Assembly (NCBI GenBank): GCA_046481785.1
Contig: JAWOJF010000113.1
Span: 1-31,821, forward strand
Source: JAWOJF01 sp046481785
Lineage (GTDB): Bacteria > Bacteroidota > Ignavibacteria > Ignavibacteriales > Ignavibacteriaceae
Length of the DNA stretch: 31,821 nucleotides
Reading direction: 5' to 3'
Part shown: positions 24,604 to 31,821 of the stretch, in pieces
Numbering within the stretch: the stretch's first letter is position 1
How the letters are laid out: each line of letters opens with the position of its first letter
Made by a program: the position numbers and the translations under genes
The notes under the pieces: model-generated
Seen by the model: the letters and a program-made list of their open reading frames with translations, nothing else
What the model was told of the DNA's origin: nothing
Databases searched by the model: none

Positions 24604-27083
24604 TTCTTTTTCTTCTTCACTTTCTCAGGTTTTTTTTCTGTTCTTGAAACAGCATTACTGGCGGCTGTTCTGGTTGCCCTGGATTTGGCATATAAGTCTT
24701 TTATTTTACTTTCAACAAGACTGAAAACAGTGTTGGGCTCATACCCTTCTTTTGTCTTCCTTCCCGATTTAATACCGGTAAGAATCTCTATTCCTTCCTC
24801 TACTCTGGAAATGGGATAAATATGAAATTCACCGTTCCTCACTGATTCAATTACTTCATCTTTCAGCATCAGTTCTTTAATGTTCTGTACCGGAATAATA
24901 ACACCCTGTTTTCCGGTAAGCTTTCTTGATTTACACACATCATAAAATCCTTCAATTTTTTCATTAACTCCGCCTATAGGCTGAACATCTCCCTTTTGAT
25001 TCAAAGAACCGGTTACTGCAATTGATTGTTTAATAGGCATACCTGAAAGCGTGGAAAGAAGTGCAAAAATTTCGGCACATGATGCACTGTCTCCGTCAAC
25101 CGTGCCGTAGGACTGCTCGAATACAAGATTTGCATTGAAAGACAGCGGAAGGACCTGGCCGAATGTTTCTCTGAAATATCCGCTTATAATTAAAACACCT
25201 TTATTATAGTGCCTGCCGCTCATACCAGCTTCACGTTCAACGTTAATAATACTTCCGCTCCCCAGGGAAACGGTAGCAGTTATCCTGGTAGGCCTTCCAA
25301 AGGAATAGAAATCAGCTCCGTAAACTGCAAGTCCGTTTATCTGTCCAATCCGTAAACCATCAGTGTCTATAAGAATAGTGCTTTCTGAGATCATATCATT
25401 TATTTTTGACTCAAGCATACCGTGCCTGTCCACAGCATAATCATAGGCTTTCTTAACATGTGCGGCTGATACAACTTTAAACCCGTCATCGGTTGCCCAG
25501 AAACTGGCTTCACGGGCAAGGTCAGCAATTTTAGAAAAACGAAGTGTCAGCTTTTCCTTTTGCCCTCCATACTTTGCCGCTATCTCAATAAGGTAGGCAA
25601 TGGCGCTTCTGTCAAATTCGCAAAGATTTTCTTCTTTAATTAGTTTTTTAATTACCCTTGCATATTGTATAAGCACATCAGGAGAATTTTTAATTTCAAA
25701 GTCAAAATCTGCTTTTACTTTAAATATTTTCTTAAAATCATACTCATGCTCTGAAAGAATAGAATAGATATACTGGCTGCCGATCAGAATTATTTTTGTA
25801 TCAATATCAATGGGCTCCGGTTTCATAGTTGAGGGGGATAGCTGGAATATTCCGGGCGGGTCCTGAACCTCAAGCCGCCTGTAAGTTAATACTCTTTTAA
25901 GCATCCGCCAGACACCCGGCTCTTCAAACAGGTGGTTAACATTTATAACAAGGTAGCCCCCGTTTGCCCTTAACAGTGAACCGGCTTTTATCTTGGTAAA
26001 ATCGGTATAAAAGCCGCCTCTGCCGTCATTAATTTTTTCTACAGATCCAAAAATATTAATGTAGCTTGGATTAGTTTCAATCATTACAGGGCAGCTTTTG
26101 GTTTCGCTGTTATCAAGAATAATATTAACATCATATTCGCGGAAATAATCGATAATATACCCGTCTGATGTGGCTTCTCTTTGAGGTTTAGCCCCCTTAA
26201 AGACCTGGAGGTTTTCAAGTATATGCTGTTCAACATCATTAAGGTGAGTATGAATTTTTTTATCTTCAAATTTTTCTCTAATATTTTCTAAAACACCTTT
26301 TATGATAATTCCTGCGGCATCACGTTCAAGCTTTAACAGCTTTTCCTGGAACTCCTGGCTTAACTTTAATCCCTTCCTGAAAATAGTCTGAAGCTCCTGC
26401 TGGTATGTATTATACTTTTTAAGTATTTCCTGAGCATCTTCCTTGCTTAATTTTTCAGAGCCTACCAGCTCTTCAAGCTGATATACAGGAACCGGTTTGC
26501 CTTCAACAACTGGAAATATATCCGGACGGGCAATTTCACCAACCTTTACCTGGCCAAGAGAAAAATTTTCGTTCTTTAATTTTTCTTCAAAACTATTAAG
26601 AAGCGTTTGCTCTTTTTCATTATACTGAGCAATTATTTTTTTCTTACGGTTAGTATTTGTGTCATTTTCAAGTGTTTGCGGAATCCGGGTCTTTAATATT
26701 TCTATGGCAGAAAAAAGTTCCTGCTTAAAAATGCGGGCCTTGCCAACAGGAAAAGTAAGCAGCACTGGCCTGTCCTCATCTTTAAAATTATTAACATAGG
26801 CATAATCACAAAGCGGGGGACAATTTGAGCTTATTGTTTCCAGCATTTTTTTTACAGTAGTAGCTTTTCCCGTACCGGATAAACCGGCTATATAAATATT
26901 GTATCCGGGTTTTCTCAGATCAACACCCAGCCTTATTGCTCTAAGAGCTCTCTCCTGTCCAAGTATTCCTTCAATTGGTTCTAATGTATCTGTTGAATCA
27001 AAATCAAAAATGGCCGGGTCGCATTTCCATCTTAAGTCTTCCGGTTTAAGTTCTTTATGTCTGGCTGGTTTTGGATGAGGCAT
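24600..27083 (-). CDS. Lon-like ATP-dependent protease (COG1067 type)
   Basis: 827 residues. Walker A GLSGTGKAT (67-75) in an AAA+ domain that carries a long coiled, charged insertion (about 140-290), then the second AAA part, and a Lon-type protease domain with the catalytic S666 (GDSAS) and K709 (GGVNEKIEGF), the Ser-Lys dyad. It lacks the Lon N-terminal domain, so it is closer to the Lon-related family than to LonA, and has no membrane segments as in LonB. Probably a cytosolic quality-control or regulatory protease. The C-terminus is Lys-rich. It overlaps pyk by four bases; upstream 27084-27318 separates it from a divergent gene. Confidence 0.9.
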   Translation of the reverse strand: MPHPKPARHKELKPEDLRWKCDPAIFDFDSTDTLEPIEGILGQERALRAIRLGVDLRKPGYNIYIAGLSGTGKATTVKKMLETISSNCPPLCDYAYVNNFKDEDRPVLLTFPVGKARIFKQELFSAIEILKTRIPQTLENDTNTNRKKKIIAQYNEKEQTLLNSFEEKLKNENFSLGQVKVGEIARPDIFPVVEGKPVPVYQLEELVGSEKLSKEDAQEILKKYNTYQQELQTIFRKGLKLSQEFQEKLLKLERDAAGIIIKGVLENIREKFEDKKIHTHLNDVEQHILENLQVFKGAKPQREATSDGYIIDYFREYDVNIILDNSETKSCPVMIETNPSYINIFGSVEKINDGRGGFYTDFTKIKAGSLLRANGGYLVINVNHLFEEPGVWRMLKRVLTYRRLEVQDPPGIFQLSPSTMKPEPIDIDTKIILIGSQYIYSILSEHEYDFKKIFKVKADFDFEIKNSPDVLIQYARVIKKLIKEENLCEFDRSAIAYLIEIAAKYGGQKEKLTLRFSKIADLAREASFWATDDGFKVVSAAHVKKAYDYAVDRHGMLESKINDMISESTILIDTDGLRIGQINGLAVYGADFYSFGRPTRITATVSLGSGSIINVEREAGMSGRHYNKGVLIISGYFRETFGQVLPLSFNANLVFEQSYGTVDGDSASCAEIFALLSTLSGMPIKQSIAVTGSLNQKGDVQPIGGVNEKIEGFYDVCKSRKLTGKQGVIIPVQNIKELMLKDEVIESVRNGEFHIYPISRVEEGIEILTGIKSGRKTKEGYEPNTVFSLVESKIKDLYAKSRATRTAASNAVSRTEKKPEKVKKKKK

Positions 27084-27318
27084 TATTTTCCTTTTAATTT
27101 TAAAGTCAGGATTATCTCCCGTTAATTGTCGTTAAAATCTACTGATTATTAAAGATATTTTCAAAAAAGGAGGGTAAAAAACACCAAACAAAACGGGAAT
27201 TCATAAGTCTAATAGTATAACTTGAGCAGAAAAACTGATAATTTTGAATATTCCAGTTGTATAACATAATTTAATCAAATAATTTTATCCTCAATTCTTA
27301 TTATTATAAAGGAGTGCA

Positions 27319-30300
27319 ATGAATAAGCTGTTTCCAAAGGGATTTTCCGCAATTCTGGTAATCATATTTACAATGTTGTTATCAGAAATATCATTTTCAC
27401 AAGAAGCAAGATTATTGCGGTTTCCGGCTATTTACGAAAACCAGATTGTTTTTACATATGCAGGAGATTTATATACAGTTTCCGCTTCCGGCGGTACTGC
27501 CAGGAAAATAACAAATGATACCGGTTATGAATCTTTCGCAAGATTCTCTCCTGATGGAAAGACAATTGCCTTTACCGGACAGTATGACGGGAACACCGAA
27601 GTATATCTTATTCCCTCAGACGGAGGAATTCCTAAAAGAATTACTTATACAGCAACACTGGGAAGGGATGATGTTTCTGACCGAATGGGACCGAATAATA
27701 TTGTAATGGGGTGGAAAGGAAATGATTATGTTGTATTCAGATCAAGAATGAATGAGTTTAATGATTTTAAAGGACAGTTATTTCTTGCCCCGGTTAACGG
27801 CGAAATGCATGAACAGCTCCCTCTGCCTAGAGGAGGTTTCTGCTCTTTTTCTCCCGATTTAAAAAAACTTGCTTATAACAGAGTATTTCGTGAATTCAGA
27901 ACATGGAAGAGATACCGCGGCGGTATGGCAGATGATGTTTGGATTTATGATTTTGATACAAAGCAGACAACAAATATTACAAATAACCCTGCACAGGATA
28001 TTGAACCAATGTGGGCAGGCAATAAAATTTATTTCCTTTCCGACAGGGACCAGAGAATGAATTTATTCTCTTATGATCTTACATCAAAGGAAACAAAAAA
28101 AATTACAGACTTTAAGGATTATGATGTAAAGTTTGCTTCACTTGGCAATAATGCAATTGTATTTGAAAACGGCGGCTACATATACAAAGTTGATCTTGCA
28201 ACGGATAAGGCTGAAAAAGTTACTATATATATTAGTGAAGATTTTGATTCAGGAAGAAGCGGATTTGTTGATGTAAGCAAAAACATATCAAACTATGAAA
28301 TTGCTTCTGATGGAAACAGGGCACTGTTTGGTGCGCGGGGTGATGTATTTACTGTTCCCGTTAAAAACGGCAATACCCGTAATCTTACAGCTTCATCCGG
28401 TATACATGAAAGGAATTCCAAATGGTCACCCGATGGAAGATGGATTTTATTTATTTCTGATAAAACCGGAGAGGATGAAATTTATATACAGGCGCAGGAT
28501 GGCAAATCAGATGCTTTACAAATTACAAGCGGAAGTAATAATTATAAATATCAGCCTTACTGGTCACCTGACAGTAAAAAAATAATGTGGGCAGACAGGA
28601 ACCAGAAATTATACTATGTTGATATCGATTCAAAAAATGTAACTGAAGTTGCTGAAGCTACAGCGTTTGAAATCAGGGAATATTCATGGTCTCCGGACAG
28701 TAAGTGGATAACATATACCAGACCGGAAGCAGATGTAATGGCAAAAATTTATCTGTACTCTCTTGAAAACGCTTCCACACATGATGCTACCGATGGATGG
28801 TATGATTCTTCCAACCCTGTTTTCAGTTCTGATGGTAAATACCTCTTCTTTGTATCTGAAAGAACTTTTACCCCAACTTATGGGCATACAGAGTGGAACC
28901 ATATATACCAGGACATGGGAAAAATTTATCTTATTACATTAGCAAAGGACACAAAATCTCCATTTGAACCTAAAAGTGATGAAGTAAAAATAGCTGAAGA
29001 AAAAACGAAAGATGAAAAGAAGGATGAAGAAAAGGAAAAGTCTGATAAAGTAAAAGTTGACCCAGACGGACTAACTTCCCGCATACTTGAGATTCCTGTC
29101 TCTGCTGCAAATTATTATAACCTTGCATCAGCAGGAACCAGGCTTTATTACAGCCGCAATGGTTCTGGCGATGAAAAGACAAAACTTCTTATGTATGATC
29201 TCGAAAAACAAAAAGAAACAGAACTGGGTGAGGTAGACGGATATGAAATTTCTGCTGACCAGAAAAAAATGCTTGTAAGCCAGTCGGGCAGTTATGCAAT
29301 AATTGATCTCCCCTCACAGAAAATAGAAATAAAAGAAAAACTGAATCTTTCAGACATGAAAGTAAAACTTGACCGTCATGCAGAGTGGAACCAGATATTT
29401 AATGAATCATGGCGGCAGATGAGAGATTTCTTTTATGTTCCTAATATACATGGTGTTGACTGGGAAGCTGTAAAAAAGAATTATGAACCATTGGTTCAAT
29501 ATGTAAACCACAGGGTTGATCTGACTTACATAATTGGAGAAATGATTGGTGAACTAAGTGCAGGCCATTCTTATGTGGGAGGGGGCGAGTATCCAAAAGC
29601 TGAAAGAATACAAATGGGTTTGCTTGGTGCAACGCTGGAAAAAGATAACTCAGGTTATTATAAGATCACTAAAATTCTTAAGGGACAAAACTGGACAGGC
29701 AATGCACGCTCTCCATTAACTGATATTGGTGTTGATGTAAAAGAAGGTGATTATATACTTGCAGTAAACGGCAAATCAACTAAAGAGATGAATAATATAT
29801 ATGAATCTCTTATTAATACCGCCGGGAAACAGGTAACACTAACAGTTAATTCATCTGCTAATACGAGCGGAAGCCATGAAACAGTTGTTATTCCGATAAA
29901 TGATGAACATGAACTTTATTATTATAATTGGGTTCAGGACAATATTGAAAAAGTAAATAAGGCAACCAACGGCAGAGTGGGTTATCTCCATATACCGGAT
30001 ATGGGTCCGCATGGGCTGAATGAATTTGTGAAATATTATTACCCCCAGCTTCGTAAGGAAGCATTAATTATTGATGACCGGGGTAATGGCGGCGGTAATG
30101 TTTCTCCGCAAATAATTGAAAGATTAAGAAGAGAAGCTGCAATGTATACAATGGCAAGGAATACTACTCCAAATTTTGATCCGGGCGGAATGCATGTTGG
30201 TCCAAAAGTAGCTTTGTTTGATGAATTTTCTGCATCGGACGGTGACCTTTTTGCTTTCAGGTTTAAACATTATAAACTTGGTAAAACAATAGGTAAGCGT

Positions 30301-30579
30301 ACATGGGGCGGCGTTGTAGGTATACGCGGAACCCTTCCGCTTCTTGATGGCGGCTATTTAAACCGTCCCGAATTTTCCCGCTTTAGCCTGGATAACGGGC
30401 AATGGATGATAGAGGGAGTTGGGGTAGAACCCGATATCTTTGTTGATAATGATCCCGCTAAAGAATATGAAGGTATTGATGAGCAGCTTAATAAAGCTAT
30501 TGAGGTTATTCTTGAAGAATTAAAGAATAATCCGGTTAAAAAGCTGCCTGTTCCTCCGTACCCGGATAAAAGCAAGTAA
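27319..30579 (+). CDS. Secreted Tricorn-type S41 protease
   Basis: 1086 residues with a signal peptide (about 1-27, ending ...SFSQ). Residues about 30-550 are TolB/WD-like beta-propeller repeats (several SPDGK and SPDSK motifs), a charged Lys/Glu linker follows (about 552-580), then an S41 core with a PDZ domain between. Catalytic residues are visible as H750 in LSAGHSYVGG and S973 in FSASDGD, in line with Tricorn's His and Ser. Tricorn proteins degrade peptides in cytosol in archaea; bacterial homologues with signal peptides act in the envelope. GGAG precedes the ATG at an ideal distance. It is transcribed divergently from the Lon-like protease and has its own terminator-like hairpin at 30611. 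Confidence 0.92.
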   Translation: MNKLFPKGFSAILVIIFTMLLSEISFSQEARLLRFPAIYENQIVFTYAGDLYTVSASGGTARKITNDTGYESFARFSPDGKTIAFTGQYDGNTEVYLIPSDGGIPKRITYTATLGRDDVSDRMGPNNIVMGWKGNDYVVFRSRMNEFNDFKGQLFLAPVNGEMHEQLPLPRGGFCSFSPDLKKLAYNRVFREFRTWKRYRGGMADDVWIYDFDTKQTTNITNNPAQDIEPMWAGNKIYFLSDRDQRMNLFSYDLTSKETKKITDFKDYDVKFASLGNNAIVFENGGYIYKVDLATDKAEKVTIYISEDFDSGRSGFVDVSKNISNYEIASDGNRALFGARGDVFTVPVKNGNTRNLTASSGIHERNSKWSPDGRWILFISDKTGEDEIYIQAQDGKSDALQITSGSNNYKYQPYWSPDSKKIMWADRNQKLYYVDIDSKNVTEVAEATAFEIREYSWSPDSKWITYTRPEADVMAKIYLYSLENASTHDATDGWYDSSNPVFSSDGKYLFFVSERTFTPTYGHTEWNHIYQDMGKIYLITLAKDTKSPFEPKSDEVKIAEEKTKDEKKDEEKEKSDKVKVDPDGLTSRILEIPVSAANYYNLASAGTRLYYSRNGSGDEKTKLLMYDLEKQKETELGEVDGYEISADQKKMLVSQSGSYAIIDLPSQKIEIKEKLNLSDMKVKLDRHAEWNQIFNESWRQMRDFFYVPNIHGVDWEAVKKNYEPLVQYVNHRVDLTYIIGEMIGELSAGHSYVGGGEYPKAERIQMGLLGATLEKDNSGYYKITKILKGQNWTGNARSPLTDIGVDVKEGDYILAVNGKSTKEMNNIYESLINTAGKQVTLTVNSSANTSGSHETVVIPINDEHELYYYNWVQDNIEKVNKATNGRVGYLHIPDMGPHGLNEFVKYYYPQLRKEALIIDDRGNGGGNVSPQIIERLRREAAMYTMARNTTPNFDPGGMHVGPKVALFDEFSASDGDLFAFRFKHYKLGKTIGKRTWGGVVGIRGTLPLLDGGYLNRPEFSRFSLDNGQWMIEGVGVEPDIFVDNDPAKEYEGIDEQLNKAIEVILEELKNNPVKKLPVPPYPDKSK

Positions 30580-30610
30580 ATGTTTTAACCTTAATGCTTC
30601 TTATAACTGC

Positions 30611-30646
30611 ATGTCCTGGTGGTATCCGGAAAAACCACCAGGACAT
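30611..30646 (+). terminator. Hairpin after the Tricorn-like gene
   Basis: A perfect 13-base stem (30611-30623 with 30634-30646) around a 10-base loop, 32 bases after the protease stop. The stem is GC-rich in the middle (CCTGGTGG/CCACCAGG), but a T-run (GATTTTTT) comes only about 18 bases later. Likely a terminator or 3' stabilising structure. Confidence 0.6.
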
Positions 30647-30728
30647 TATGAAAATCAGGTTTGATTTTTTATGAAAAAGTATTTGTTCATGCATATCATT
30701 ATTTTGTTAAAAAACTCTTTGATACAAT

Positions 30729-31298
30729 ATGAAACAAAAAAGTATTTATGTTTGGGAAAGAATGGATGAAAAAACCATTGAGTACTGTACTGTAAATTAT
30801 AACGATGATATTCAAATTAACAGTTATATAACCGGGGTTGTTGAAGACAACCCCTTTCACGTTGAATATGGGTTAAGACTTAATAAAAAATGGCAGATTA
30901 ATTCTTTCTCAATAAAAATTTTTAGCAGGTCTGAAAAAACAATGTCACTAACCGGGCAGGAAGATTTAAATTCTGCATTTGTATGGAAAGATGAAAAAGG
31001 AAAGCCTTTACCTGAATTTAACGGATGTAATGATATTGACATTTCTCTAACCCCATTAACAAACACATTACCAATACGCAGACTTTCTCTTCCTCCAAAC
31101 CAGCCGCAAATAATTAATGTACTATATATTAACCTGCCGTCAGGAGATCTTAAGCCTGTAAAACAGCGTTATACTAACCTTGGAAATAACAAATATCTTT
31201 ACGAGAGCCTTGATTCAGATTTTAAATCGGAAATTGACATAAATAACGAAGGGTTTGTTACAAAATATTCCATTTACTGGAAGCTAATCAAAAGCTAA
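30729..31298 (+). CDS. Putative glycolipid-binding-domain protein
   Basis: 189 residues without signal peptide. The pattern, with a Trp near the start, SxIxG and GLRLNKKWQINSF, followed by GCNDIDISLTPLTNTLPIRRL, matches the bacterial 'putative glycolipid-binding' family (Pfam Glycolipid_bind). No direct function is known for most members. It precedes a DinB-family gene by 17 bases in the same direction, so the two may form a small operon. It is not obviously linked to the redox genes. Confidence 0.8.
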   Translation: MKQKSIYVWERMDEKTIEYCTVNYNDDIQINSYITGVVEDNPFHVEYGLRLNKKWQINSFSIKIFSRSEKTMSLTGQEDLNSAFVWKDEKGKPLPEFNGCNDIDISLTPLTNTLPIRRLSLPPNQPQIINVLYINLPSGDLKPVKQRYTNLGNNKYLYESLDSDFKSEIDINNEGFVTKYSIYWKLIKS

Positions 31299-31315
31299 AG
31301 AGATGAGGAAACTAT

Positions 31316-31810
31316 ATGCAAACAAAAAAAATACTTCAGGAACAAATGGAAGCATGCTTCAGCAGGAAGAACTGGTTTGTATCTCTGAGCGAGTCTATGA
31401 AAAATCTTACACCAGAACAGGCTTCACAAGCCAGCTCTGAAACTAATCATTCTGTTAAGCAGATCGTTATACATCTTATATTCTGGAATGAAAGATATTT
31501 ATACCGCTTTAAAGATATTCCCACAACTGAATTCCGGGAAGATAACAGGATAACTTTTACCGAGAAAAGCCTTGATAATAATAAAACATCATGGGATAAT
31601 CTTTCTGAAAGACTACGAAATATTCTTGATGAATGGCAGAGTGAACTAACATCAGCAAGTGAAGAAAAACTTTTGAAAACGCTGCATGGTACTTCTGATT
31701 CATGGGCATCAACTATCTCCCAGATAATTCTTCATAATGCTTACCACCTCGGACAAATAGTATGCCTGAGGAAAGAGCATGGTAATTGGGATAGCAGGCT
31801 GGGCGTGTAA
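31316..31810 (+). CDS. DinB-family putative metalloenzyme
   Basis: 164 residues. It has the four-helix DinB layout with a metal-binding His triad: H53 in the first conserved helix (IVIHLIFW), and H140 and H144 in HNAYHLGQIV near the end. DinB-like proteins include thiol-dependent transferases and stress-induced proteins; the substrate cannot be judged from sequence. GAGGA lies just upstream of the ATG. It ends 11 bases before the window edge and appears complete. Confidence 0.85.
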   Translation: MQTKKILQEQMEACFSRKNWFVSLSESMKNLTPEQASQASSETNHSVKQIVIHLIFWNERYLYRFKDIPTTEFREDNRITFTEKSLDNNKTSWDNLSERLRNILDEWQSELTSASEEKLLKTLHGTSDSWASTISQIILHNAYHLGQIVCLRKEHGNWDSRLGV

Positions 31811-31821
31811 TGTTTCGGAAA

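Overview
The window looks like a chromosomal piece from a low-GC, anaerobic or facultative member of the Ignavibacteria/Bacteroidota-Chlorobi side of the tree. This is an inference from AT-rich codon use, a 13-heme cytochrome, NrfD-type membrane proteins, an orphan AmmeMemoRadiSam enzyme, a secreted Tricorn-like protease and short palindromic intergenic repeats. No rRNA or tRNA gene, phage gene, transposase or CRISPR array is visible.

Region 1 (about 166-15134) is the notable part: a divergent redox and signalling locus. Leftward from 7466 runs a Tat-exported four-cluster ferredoxin, an NrfD membrane protein, a 13-heme cytochrome, a membrane histidine kinase with c-type heme motifs in its periplasmic sensor, and two response regulators whose output is a GcvH-like domain instead of a DNA-binding domain (one is membrane anchored). 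Rightward from 8044 runs a membrane-anchored GcvH-like protein, a non-exported four-cluster ferredoxin, a second NrfD protein, a Cys-rich GcvH-like protein, a paralogous heme-motif histidine kinase, an NtrC-type sigma-54 activator, and an archaemetzincin-type metalloprotease. A near-consensus sigma-54 promoter precedes the rightward operon. All four GcvH-like domains lack a lysine at the lipoylation position, so they are unlikely to work in glycine cleavage. I infer a two-sided quinone-linked redox conduit coupled to its own heme-based two-component control, with non-lipoylated GcvH-like domains as a recurring part of unknown role.

Region 2 (about 15136-21188, all leftward) is metabolic: a class I glutamine amidotransferase-like protein, threonine catabolism (kbl, tdh), an SDR oxidoreductase with a small membrane protein, and an AmrS-like radical SAM enzyme. 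Palindromic CACAGGCT repeats sit around kbl, and an inverted-repeat element lies between tdh and the SDR gene.

Region 3 (about 21331-31810) holds a nucleoid-associated NdpA-like protein, a UPF0175/PIN-type (DUF3368) toxin-antitoxin pair whose toxin is frameshifted at an A7 run, pyruvate kinase overlapping a Lon-like protease, a secreted Tricorn-type protease, a glycolipid-binding-domain protein and a DinB-family protein. At the left edge, the first 14 codons of a probable macro-domain protein run off the window.
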